Part shown: piece after piece, positions 24,035 to 31,644 of the stretch
How the letters are laid out: every line of letters begins with the position of its first letter
Position numbering within the stretch: position 1 is the first letter of the stretch
Assembly (NCBI RefSeq): GCF_008642375.1
Contig: NZ_CP029194.1
Coordinates: 4,402,001-4,466,000, forward strand
DNA: 64,000 nt
Reading direction: 5' to 3'
DNA from: Streptomyces venezuelae
Lineage (GTDB): Bacteria; Actinomycetota; Actinomycetes; Streptomycetales; Streptomycetaceae
Notes under the pieces: model-generated
Databases searched by the model: none
What the model was told of the DNA's origin: nothing
The model's input: the letters and a program-made list of their open reading frames with translations, nothing else
Program-made: the position numbers and the translations under genes

Positions 24035-25471
24035 GTGACGATCCGCGAATTCAAGATGCCCGACGTGGGCGAGGGCCTCACCGAGGCCGAGATCCTCAAG
24101 TGGTACGTCCAGCCCGGTGACACCGTCACCGACGGTCAGGTCGTGATCGAGGTCGAGACGGCCAAGGCCGCCGTCGAGCTGCCGATCCCCTTCGACGGCA
24201 CGGTCCACGAGCTGCGCTTCCCCGAGGGGACCACGGTCGACGTCGGCCAGGTCATCATCTCGGTGAACGTCGGCGGTGGCGCCGCGCCCGAGGCCCCGGT
24301 GGCCGAGGTTCCCGTGACCGAGGCCGCCCCCGCGGCGGCCCCCGCCGCCCCGGAGGCCGAGGACGAGGAGCCCAAGGGCCGTCAGCCGGTCCTCGTCGGT
24401 TACGGCGTGGCCGCCAGCTCCACCAAGCGCCGGGCGCGCAAGGCCCCCGCGGGCACCGCCCCGGCCGCCCCCGCGACTCCGGTCCAGGCGGCGCCCGTCG
24501 CCGTCTCCGTACCGGAGCAGCTCAACGGGCACGCGTCGGGCGGCGCCAGGCCGCTGGCGAAGCCGCCGGTCCGGAAGCTCGCGAAGGACCTCGGCGTCGA
24601 CCTGGCGACGGTCACCCCGACCGGCCCGGACGGCGTCATCACCCGGGAGGACGTCCACGCGGCGGCCGCTCCGGTGACCGCCCCGGCGCCCGCACCGGTC
24701 GTCGAGGCCCCGGCCCCGGTCCAGGCGCCGGCACCCGTGGCGGCCTCGGCCCCCGCGGTGTCGCCGGACGCCCGGGAGACCCGGGTTCCGATCAAGGGTG
24801 TGCGGAAGGCGACGGCGGCGGCGATGGTGGGTTCGGCGTTCACCGCGCCGCACGTCACCGAGTTCGTGACCTTCGACATCACGCGCACGATGAAGCTGGT
24901 CGAGGAGCTGAAGTCCGACAAGGACATGGCGGGCCTGCGGGTCAACCCGCTGCTCCTCATCGCCAAGGCCGTGCTGGTCGCGGTGAAGCGGAACCCGGAG
25001 ATCAACGCGGCCTGGGACGAGGCGGCGCAGGAGATCGTCCTCAAGCACTACGTGAACCTGGGCATCGCCGCGGCCACCCCGCGCGGTCTGATCGTGCCGA
25101 ACATCAAGGACGCGCACGCACAGACCCTGCCCGAGCTCTCGAAGTCCCTGAGCGAGCTCGTCGCCACCGCCCGCGAGGGCAAGACGACGCCGGCGGCGAT
25201 GCAGGGCGGCACTTTCACCATCACCAACGTCGGCGTCTTCGGCGTCGACACCGGTACGCCGATCCTGAACCCCGGCGAGTCCGCGATCCTCGCGGTCGGT
25301 GCGATCAAGCTCCAGCCGTGGGTCCACAAGGGCAAGGTGAAGCCCCGCCAGGTCACCACGCTGGCCCTCTCCTTCGACCACCGCCTGGTCGACGGCGAGC
25401 TCGGCTCCAAGTTCCTGGCGGACATCGCCGCGGTCCTGGAGCAGCCGAAGCGCCTCATCACCTGGGCGTGA
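24035..25471 (+). CDS. bkdC: Branched-chain 2-oxoacid dehydrogenase E2, dihydrolipoyl acyltransferase (second cluster)
   Basis: The E2 has 478 residues, the same length as the first-cluster E2. It has a lipoyl domain with Lys44 (EVETAKAA), an Ala/Pro/Val linker, a subunit-binding domain (PVRKLAKDLGVDLATV, about 178-193) and a catalytic domain with FDHRLVDGELG. GTG 24035 follows GAGGAGA. A perfect parS palindrome begins 16 bases after the stop and overlaps the terminator. As in the first cluster, there is no E3 gene. Confidence 0.92.
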   Translation: MTIREFKMPDVGEGLTEAEILKWYVQPGDTVTDGQVVIEVETAKAAVELPIPFDGTVHELRFPEGTTVDVGQVIISVNVGGGAAPEAPVAEVPVTEAAPAAAPAAPEAEDEEPKGRQPVLVGYGVAASSTKRRARKAPAGTAPAAPATPVQAAPVAVSVPEQLNGHASGGARPLAKPPVRKLAKDLGVDLATVTPTGPDGVITREDVHAAAAPVTAPAPAPVVEAPAPVQAPAPVAASAPAVSPDARETRVPIKGVRKATAAAMVGSAFTAPHVTEFVTFDITRTMKLVEELKSDKDMAGLRVNPLLLIAKAVLVAVKRNPEINAAWDEAAQEIVLKHYVNLGIAAATPRGLIVPNIKDAHAQTLPELSKSLSELVATAREGKTTPAAMQGGTFTITNVGVFGVDTGTPILNPGESAILAVGAIKLQPWVHKGKVKPRQVTTLALSFDHRLVDGELGSKFLADIAAVLEQPKRLITWA

Positions 25472-25486
25472 CGCGCGAGTTGCGAC

Positions 25487-25500
25487 GTTTCACGTGAAAC
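25487..25500. other. parS centromere site 2 (GTTTCACGTGAAAC)
   Basis: This is an exact 14-bp match to the Streptomyces ParB-binding site, between the second bkdC stop and its terminator. The last four bases of parS are also the first bases of the hairpin stem. It lies about 18.5 kb from parS site 1. Confidence 0.93.
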
Positions 25501-25534
25501 ACCCGGTGGTGGCATCAGCCACCACCGGGTGTTT
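25497..25534 (+). terminator. Terminator of the second bkd operon
   Basis: The stem AAACACCCGGTGGTGGC pairs with its complement around loop ATCA and is followed by TTTT. It overlaps the 3' end of parS site 2. Confidence 0.88.
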
Positions 25535-25545
25535 TGCTGTGCGGC

Positions 25546-26012
25546 ATGGATCTGCTCCTCGAACCACCGCACGGCGCCGGGCCCGTGCGCCTCGGCATGA
25601 CGCTCGACGAGGCTCTGGCGGCCGTCTCCCCCTGGGTGAGCCCCGGCTCGACACCCGGCCGAACCGTGCCACGGGGACCGTCTCGACGAAGTGTGACGCG
25701 GTGGCGGTCGAGGTGTTCCTGGAGGAGGAGAACACCGTCACGGCCGTCGAGCTGTGGTGGCCGGGGGAACGGCGGACGACCTCGACCCGGGTGCTCCTGG
25801 ACGGCGCCGACGTGTTCCGTACCCCGGCCGACGAGCTGCTGCGGGGCCTCGCGGCCCATGACGCCGACGGCGAGGACCCGTTCGTCCCCGGCCTCTCGCT
25901 CGGCTTCACCCGGCGCACCTCCCAGGAGGTACCGCGCACCCGGAAGGGCCTTCCCGTGTGCTTCACCTCCGTACTCGTCGGCGGCACCGACTACTACGAC
26001 CACCGGCTCTAG
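25546..26012 (+). pseudogene. Frameshifted small gene of unknown function
   Basis: The gene starts at ATG 25546 as MDLLLEPPHGAGPVRLGMTL and runs to about PW near 25633. The natural continuation, GEPRLDTRPNRATGTVSTKC through ELWWPGERRTTSTRV to the stop at 26012, is in another frame. Loss of one G in the run at 25634-25636 explains the break, since an extra G would join PW to GEP. The joined protein would be about 155 residues. No function is recognised. It could be a real inactivation or a sequencing error in a G-run. It sits alone between two hairpins. Confidence 0.7.
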
Positions 26013-26019
26013 AGCCAGG

Positions 26020-26048
26020 CCCCCCTCGTCCACGATGCGGACGGGGGG
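26020..26048 (+). terminator. Weak hairpin after the frameshifted gene
   Basis: A CCCCCCTCGTCC arm pairs with GGACGGGGGG across a short loop, with a 2-base bulge, 8 bases after the stop at 26012. Confidence 0.5.
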
Positions 26049-26083
26049 ATCTGTTGCACCTCTGTTGTATCTATGCTGTGCGC

Positions 26084-26758
26084 ATGCCATCAGCGCCAGC
26101 CGGCCCCGCCATCCAGCCCACCAAGCAGGCGCCCGCCGCCGACCGCGTCTACATGCACGTCAAGCAGGCCGTACTCGACCGGCGGTACGAGGGAGGCACC
26201 CTCCTCACCGAGGGCGAACTCGCCCAGGCCGTCGGAGTGTCCAGGACCCCCGTCCGTGAGGCGCTGCTCAAGCTGGAGATGGAAGGGCTGCTCAAGCTCT
26301 ACCCGAAGAAGGGCGCCCTCGTCCTGGCCGTCTCCGCCCAGGAGATCGCCGACGTCGTCGAGACCCGGCTGCTCGTCGAGGAGTTCGCCGTCCGCCGGGC
26401 CGTGCCCGCGTCCGCCGCGCTGATCGAGCGGCTCGAAGAGCTCCTGGAGGAGCAGAAGCGGCGCGCGGAGGCCGGCGACCTCGCCGAGGTCGCGGTCACC
26501 GACCGCTGCTTCCACGCCGAGATCGTCCGCCACGCCGGCAACCAGATCCTCTCCCGCCTCTACGACCAGCTCCGCGACCGGCAGCTCCGCATGGGCGTCG
26601 CCGTGATGCAGTCCCAGCCGGACCGGATCGCCAAGAACATCACCGAGCACGCCGAGATCCTCGACCGGATCCGCGCGGGCGACGTGGAGGGCGCGGCCCA
26701 CTGCGTCCGCCAGCACCTCAGCTGGGTCAAGGTCCTGGTCCGGGGTGAGGACCGGTGA
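26084..26758 (+). CDS. GntR-family (FCD subgroup) transcriptional regulator
   Basis: The 224-residue protein has a winged helix (about 20-85, LTEGELAQAVGVSRTPVREAL) and an all-helical FCD effector domain (about 95-215) with metal-ligand-type Asp/His residues in TDRCFHAEIVRHAGN and ITEHAEIL. FadR/FCD proteins sense organic acids or sugar acids. The ATG follows GTTGTATCTATGCTGTGCGC with no ribosome site, so a leaderless transcript is likely. The MFS gene start overlaps its stop by 4 bases, so it probably regulates its own operon and the transporter. Confidence 0.86.
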   Translation: MPSAPAGPAIQPTKQAPAADRVYMHVKQAVLDRRYEGGTLLTEGELAQAVGVSRTPVREALLKLEMEGLLKLYPKKGALVLAVSAQEIADVVETRLLVEEFAVRRAVPASAALIERLEELLEEQKRRAEAGDLAEVAVTDRCFHAEIVRHAGNQILSRLYDQLRDRQLRMGVAVMQSQPDRIAKNITEHAEILDRIRAGDVEGAAHCVRQHLSWVKVLVRGEDR

Positions 26759-28065
26759 GCAGGTCCTACGGCTCCGCCGTCAGCCTCCCCGGCGACCCGC
26801 CCGGCGGTCGCCGGGCCGCCCTCGTCTGGGGCGTCGGCGTCGCCGTCTACTTCGTCGCCGTCATCTTCCGCACGTCCCTGGGCGTCGCCGGACTCGACGC
26901 CGCCGACCGCTTCGACGTCAACGCCTCCGCGCTCTCGACCTTCTCCATACTCCAGCTGCTCGTCTACGCGGGCATGCAGATACCCGTCGGGCTCATGGTC
27001 GACCGGCTCGGCACGAAGAAGGTCCTGGTCATCGGGGTCCTGCTCTTCACCCTCGGCCAGCTGGGCTTCGCGCTCTCCCCCACCTACGGCACGGCGCTCG
27101 CCTCCCGCGCGCTCCTCGGCTGCGGCGACGCCATGACCTTCATCAGCGTCCTGCGGCTCGGCAGCCGCTGGTTCCCCGCCCGGCGCGGCCCGCTCATCGG
27201 CCAGGTCGCCGCCCTCTTCGGCATGGCCGGCAACCTCGTCTCGACCGTCTTCATCGCCCGCGCCCTGCACGGCCTCGGCTGGACGACCACCTTCGTCGGC
27301 AGCTCCCTCGCGGGCGTCCTCGTCCTCGTCCTGCTGCTGCTCTTCCTCAAGGACCACCCCGAGGGGTACGAGCCCGAGCCCGCCCAGCACGCCGGCGCCG
27401 CCTTCGTACGCCGCCAGATCGCCGAGTCGTGGCGGGAGCCCGGCACGCGCCTCGGCATGTGGGTCCACTTCACGACCCAGTTCCCCGCCATGGTGTTCCT
27501 GCTGCTGTGGGGACTGCCGTACCTCGTCGAGGCGCAGGGCCTGTCCCGGGGCACGGCGGGCGAGCTGCTCACCCTGGTCGTGCTCTCGAACATGGTCGTC
27601 GGCCTCGCGTACGGGCAGATCATCGCCCGCCACCACAAGGCCCGGGCCCCGCTCGCCCTCGGCACGGTCGCGGCCACCGCGCTGCTGTGGGGGGCCACCC
27701 TCGCGTACCCCGGCGACCACGCCCCGATGTGGCTGCTGATCACCCTCTGCCTGGTCCTCGGGGCCTGCGGACCGGCCTCGATGATCGGCTTCGACTTCGC
27801 GCGTCCGGCCAATCCGCCGGAGCGTCAGGGCACCGCCTCGGGCATCGTCAACATGGGTGGTTTCGTCGCCTCGATGACGACGCTTCTCGCCGTGGGCGTG
27901 CTGCTCGACGCGACCGGCGGCAACTACCGGATCGCGTTCTCGTCGGTCTTCGTCCTGGAGGCGGTCGGCGTCGTGCAGATCCTGCGCCTCAAGGCCCGCA
28001 CCCACCGCAGGGAGCGGGAGCGGCTCGTCGCGAGCCGCGTGGAGGCCGTGCACGTACCGGCCTGA
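26755..28065 (+). CDS. MFS transporter
   Basis: The 436-residue membrane protein has about 12 hydrophobic segments. The MFS loop motif between TM2 and TM3, LMVDRLGTKKVLVIG, is present (about 78-92). A cytoplasmic loop near the middle (DHPEGYEPEP) separates the two six-TM halves. GTG 26755 overlaps the GntR stop as GTGA. The FCD regulator suggests an organic-acid or sugar-acid substrate, but the sequence alone does not identify it. The C-terminal tail is basic. Confidence 0.85.
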   Translation: MSRSYGSAVSLPGDPPGGRRAALVWGVGVAVYFVAVIFRTSLGVAGLDAADRFDVNASALSTFSILQLLVYAGMQIPVGLMVDRLGTKKVLVIGVLLFTLGQLGFALSPTYGTALASRALLGCGDAMTFISVLRLGSRWFPARRGPLIGQVAALFGMAGNLVSTVFIARALHGLGWTTTFVGSSLAGVLVLVLLLLFLKDHPEGYEPEPAQHAGAAFVRRQIAESWREPGTRLGMWVHFTTQFPAMVFLLLWGLPYLVEAQGLSRGTAGELLTLVVLSNMVVGLAYGQIIARHHKARAPLALGTVAATALLWGATLAYPGDHAPMWLLITLCLVLGACGPASMIGFDFARPANPPERQGTASGIVNMGGFVASMTTLLAVGVLLDATGGNYRIAFSSVFVLEAVGVVQILRLKARTHRRERERLVASRVEAVHVPA

Positions 28066-28069
28066 CGGA

Positions 28070-28897
28070 TCAGCGGGGCGTCACCGCGAAATTGTCGAGG
28101 ATCGCCCGCGCCAGGCCCTCGTCGCCCTCCACCTTGACGCGGTCGGCGACGTCGGCCGGCCGGACGCGGCCGCAGGCGAGCCGTACGAACGTCTCCCAGT
28201 CCGTCGCGAGCGTCACCGCCGGGCCGAGCGAGGGCGCGCCGTCGACCGAGCCCCGGCCGTCCGCGTCCACCCGCACCGTCCGCAGGAACTCCACGGGACC
28301 GGTCACGTCGAGCACCACCGCCGAGGAGGCGGGCGCCCCGGCGTCCTTGGCGACGACCTTCGGGAGGGCCTCCAGGAGCACGTCCCGGGTGACGTGCGCG
28401 CCGGCCGAGTCCAGGTTGCCCGGCACGCCGAGCGCGGTCCGCAGGTCCTGCTCGTGCACCCACACGTCGAAGGCACGCATCCGGTAGGCCAGTTCGAGGG
28501 ACTGCTCGGCGCCGAGGGGCGCGCGGATCAGGTGCTCGGGGGAGCGGTTCTCGTTGCGGAGCTGGCGGGCCCGGCGGATGAGGATGTACTCGAGCTCCGA
28601 GGTCATCTCCGGGGCGGTGTGGTGCCGCCGCACGTCGACCTGGACTTCCATGTAGCGGGCGAAGTCACTGCGCACGTGGTACAGGTCGCGCGGCAGGGAG
28701 TGGATCGGGCGCGGGTCGCCGAGCATCTCCGTCTCCATGCCGATGACATGGGAGACGATGTCCCGAACCGACCAGCCGATGCACGGAGTCGGCCGGTTCC
28801 ACTCGCCCTCCACAAGCGGCTGCACCAGCTCGGCTATCGCCTCGATGGAGTGGGTCCAGGCGTCGGCGTAGTTCTGGAGGCTGGGATGGACGGTCAC
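28070..28897 (-). CDS. Mycothiol-dependent maleylpyruvate isomerase-family protein (DinB-like)
   Basis: This 275-residue protein matches the MDMPI N-terminal domain family: MTVHPSLQNYADAWTHSIEAI and CIGWSVRDIVSHVIGMETEM carry the first zinc-type His. The second is in FDVWVHEQDLRTALG (about 147-161). A C-terminal SCP2-like domain covers about 175-270. Members use mycothiol as cofactor or nucleophile target; the substrate is unknown. GTG 28897 was chosen as the start of the conserved sequence. It is convergent with the MFS gene 4 bases away. Confidence 0.75.
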   Translation of the reverse strand: MTVHPSLQNYADAWTHSIEAIAELVQPLVEGEWNRPTPCIGWSVRDIVSHVIGMETEMLGDPRPIHSLPRDLYHVRSDFARYMEVQVDVRRHHTAPEMTSELEYILIRRARQLRNENRSPEHLIRAPLGAEQSLELAYRMRAFDVWVHEQDLRTALGVPGNLDSAGAHVTRDVLLEALPKVVAKDAGAPASSAVVLDVTGPVEFLRTVRVDADGRGSVDGAPSLGPAVTLATDWETFVRLACGRVRPADVADRVKVEGDEGLARAILDNFAVTPR

Positions 28898-29052
28898 GGG
28901 ACCCCTCGGCGGTTCTTCGGTGCGCGGGCTGAAAACACGACTGGGTGGGAGGCTCGGACGCTAAGTTACGCTGCCCGAAGGCACCCCGGCAGTGCTTTCG
29001 TGTGACGATCGTAGGCCGGTGTTGACGGCTCGAATGCCAGGACGGTGGTAGT

Positions 29053-29856
29053 GTGCGCGCCTCGCTGATCCAGATCGCGGTAGACCCGGACGAACCGGTC
29101 GACGCCAGGCGGGCCCGCGCGGCCCGTCTCGTACGGGAGGAATCCGGCCACGCCGATCTCGTCGTCCTGCCGGAACTGTGGACCGTCGGCGCCTTCGCGT
29201 CCGACCTCTTCGCCGCCGAGTCCGAGCCGCTGAACGGCCCGACGCACCGGGCGATGGCGGAGGCCGCGCGGGATGCCGGGGTCTGGCTGCACGCCGGCTC
29301 CTTCATCGAGGCGGAGGGCGGCGCCCTCTACAACACCTCGCTGGTCCTCTCCCCCGACGGCGAGCTCGCCGCCTCCTACCGCAAGATCCACCGCTTCGGC
29401 TTCGACAAGGGCGAGGCGGTGCTGATGGCCGCCGGGGAGGACCTGGTCACCGTCGACCTGCCGCACCTCACGCTCGGCGTCGGCACCTGCTACGACCTGC
29501 GCTTCCCCGAGCTCTTCCGCGGCCTCGTCGACGCGGGCGCCCAGGCCTTCGTCATCCCGGCCGGCTGGCCCGCGCTCCGCCGCGCGCACTGGACGCTCCT
29601 CGCCCGGGCGCGGGCGGTCGAGAACCAGGCGTACGTCCTCGCCTGCGGCACCGCAGGCACCCACGCGGGCGTCGAACAGGCCGGGCACTCGATCGTCGTC
29701 GACCCGTGGGGCGAGGTCCTCGCTGAGGCCGGCCCGGACGAGGAGATCCTGCGGGTCGTCCTCGACCCGGCGAAGGTGACGGCGACGCGCGAGCAGTTCC
29801 CGGCACTCAAGGACCGCGTCCTGGGCGTCGCGGCGCCGCGCGTCCGGCGTCCCTGA
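29053..29856 (+). CDS. Carbon-nitrogen hydrolase (nitrilase superfamily)
   Basis: The 267-residue enzyme has the Glu-Lys-Cys triad: Glu41 in VLPELW, Lys111 in SYRKIHRFG and Cys146 in GTCYDLRFPELF. This arrangement fits omega-amidase/Nit-type amidases that hydrolyse carbon-nitrogen amide bonds. GTG 29053 gives a complete N-terminus; a TTGACG at 29022-29027 could be a -35, but the spacing to a TAG-type -10 is poor. The SUKH gene follows 25 bases later. Confidence 0.87.
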   Translation: MRASLIQIAVDPDEPVDARRARAARLVREESGHADLVVLPELWTVGAFASDLFAAESEPLNGPTHRAMAEAARDAGVWLHAGSFIEAEGGALYNTSLVLSPDGELAASYRKIHRFGFDKGEAVLMAAGEDLVTVDLPHLTLGVGTCYDLRFPELFRGLVDAGAQAFVIPAGWPALRRAHWTLLARARAVENQAYVLACGTAGTHAGVEQAGHSIVVDPWGEVLAEAGPDEEILRVVLDPAKVTATREQFPALKDRVLGVAAPRVRRP

Positions 29857-29881
29857 GCCCCACAGGAGAGGCGACACCTTC

Positions 29882-31018
29882 GTGAACGACCAGGAGAGGG
29901 CGGCTCTCGCCGCCTTCGCGGGACTCTTCGGACCGCCGCCCGAGGCACCCGCTCCGCCCGTCGCCTGGGACGCGGTCGAGGAATGGCTCGGGCTGCGGCT
30001 GCCCGCCGACTACAAGGCGATAGCCACCGTCTACGGCCCGCTAGACATCGGCGAACGGCTCTGGCTGCACACGCCGTTCGCCGAGGACGGCGGCCTGTTC
30101 GACTACGGCCGGTTCGTCGAGAACGGCCGCCGCGCCCACCCCGGGCTCGTCGCCTTCGGCGCGACCCGCATGTCCGACACCCTCTACTGGGACACCGCCG
30201 TCTCCGACGACTCCGACCGGTGGCCCGTCGTCGTCCACGTGCAGAACCTCGCGAACGCCGGCAAGGACCCCTGGCTCCGCCCCGGCACCACCCTCCTGCC
30301 CACCCTCAGCGGCTTCGTCTCCGACGGCCTGCGCCCCGCCGTCACCCGAAGCCGCCTTGCCGGCGACGAGGCCTACGCCTGGACCCCGCCGCCCCGGCGC
30401 CCCGGACCCACCCCCGAGCGGCACGCCGCCTTCACCGGGGGCGGCGGCCTGGAGACCCTCACCGCCCTGGTCCCGCCCCCGGCCGAACCGCTCCTCGGCG
30501 AGCAGAGCTGGGAGTGGCTGTACGAGCGCCTCGGCACCCGGCTCCCCACCGAGTTCGTCGCCCTGATGGAGACGTACGGGGCGGGCGACTTCTGCGAGTG
30601 GCTGCGGTTCGGCCTGCCGCTCGGCACCGGGCACTACGACCTCGCGCCCTCCGTCGAGTGGTTCGGCGCCGCCTACCGGGACCTGCGGGCCGCCCATCCC
30701 GAGTACCAGCCGCTGGCGGTCTGGCCCGAGCCGGGCGGCTTCCTCAACTTCGCCGACACCATCGACGGCGACGAACTGTGCTGGCTCACCGAGGGCGACG
30801 ACCCGGACGCCTGGCCGCTGATCGTCATTCCTCGCCATGCCGACCAGGGCCCGCCGCTCACCGGCACGCTCACCGAGATCCTGCTCGCCTGGCTGCGCGG
30901 CAGACTGGCCACGGAGGGGTTCCCCCACCTCGTACGCCAGGGCCAGGACCCGGTGGAGGCCCTGAAGTACCTCGAGTTCCACTCGTACGGGGCGAACGCG
31001 GGCCAGGCCGACCAGTAG
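29882..31018 (+). CDS. Tandem SMI1/KNR4 (SUKH) domain protein
   Basis: The 378-residue protein has two SUKH-type units. The first (about 20-165) has VEEWLGLRLPADYKAIATVYG. The second (about 195-345) has YERLGTRLPTEFVALMETYG. Each carries the conserved Pro-x-D/E-(Y/F) at its helix. Single SUKH proteins are often immunity proteins to polymorphic toxins, and tandem ones occur as housekeeping scaffolds. GTG 29882 follows GGAGAGG at 11 bases. No toxin lies next to it, so an immunity role is only suggested. Confidence 0.8.
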   Translation: MNDQERAALAAFAGLFGPPPEAPAPPVAWDAVEEWLGLRLPADYKAIATVYGPLDIGERLWLHTPFAEDGGLFDYGRFVENGRRAHPGLVAFGATRMSDTLYWDTAVSDDSDRWPVVVHVQNLANAGKDPWLRPGTTLLPTLSGFVSDGLRPAVTRSRLAGDEAYAWTPPPRRPGPTPERHAAFTGGGGLETLTALVPPPAEPLLGEQSWEWLYERLGTRLPTEFVALMETYGAGDFCEWLRFGLPLGTGHYDLAPSVEWFGAAYRDLRAAHPEYQPLAVWPEPGGFLNFADTIDGDELCWLTEGDDPDAWPLIVIPRHADQGPPLTGTLTEILLAWLRGRLATEGFPHLVRQGQDPVEALKYLEFHSYGANAGQADQ

Positions 31019-31021
31019 GGG

Positions 31022-31618
31022 TCAGTACTGGCTCTCCGCCCAGAGCCGCGTGACGCGGGAGAGGCCCGCGCGGACCGCGCCGCCCCGGGTGAGCGCCGCG
31101 CGGTCCACCCCCGCGAAGATCAGCGCCAGGGACAGGTCCGCCGCCCCCGCCCGGCCCGCGACCGTCACGTCCAGCTGCCGCCGCCTCCCGCGCACGGACA
31201 CGGTGACGCCCGGGTCCTCGGCGTCCGCCTCCCGGGCGAGCACCCAGGAGCGCCGGTTCACGGCCCACAGCCGGTAACGGTCGCCGCCGTACCGCAGGTT
31301 CAGCCCGCGCTGCCGGGCGGTCGCGCCGAAACGGTTCCGCGACACGTACACATGGGCGTCGCCGACGCGGAGGGTCGCGCGGTTCAGGGTCGGCAGCCGG
31401 ATCGCTTCCGTGTGGATGCCCCGCGTCTCGTACGAGGCCGGCGGGACGAGCCCGCCCCGCAGTTCCGACATCACCACCTGCGGCATCGTCTGGCGCAGCG
31501 GCGCCTCCACGGTGATCTCGCCGAACTCGGCGGACGCGCCCCGCCAGCCGGCCCTCCGCTCGTACCCCTTGCCCTCGCGCCAGGGGAGCAGCGTGAACGG
31601 TGTGACGGTGGTGTGCAT
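31022..31618 (-). CDS. Hypothetical protein
   Basis: A 198-residue protein of mixed alpha/beta character, rich in Arg, with no recognised domain. Its N-terminus is MHTTVTPFTLLPWREGKGYERR. It has no signal peptide or TM. ATG 31618 has GAGGGGGC upstream. It ends 4 bases from the SUKH gene (convergent) and starts just downstream of the MocR gene on the same strand, so it may be read with that regulator. Confidence 0.6.
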   Translation of the reverse strand: MHTTVTPFTLLPWREGKGYERRAGWRGASAEFGEITVEAPLRQTMPQVVMSELRGGLVPPASYETRGIHTEAIRLPTLNRATLRVGDAHVYVSRNRFGATARQRGLNLRYGGDRYRLWAVNRRSWVLAREADAEDPGVTVSVRGRRRQLDVTVAGRAGAADLSLALIFAGVDRAALTRGGAVRAGLSRVTRLWAESQY

Positions 31619-31644
31619 GGCGCCCCCTCGGCCTCGTGTGCTCG

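Noticed and set aside
29022..29027. TTGACG as the -35 of the nitrilase gene
   Set aside because: The nearest TAG-type hexamer is about 21 bases away, outside the usual range, and would overlap the start codon.
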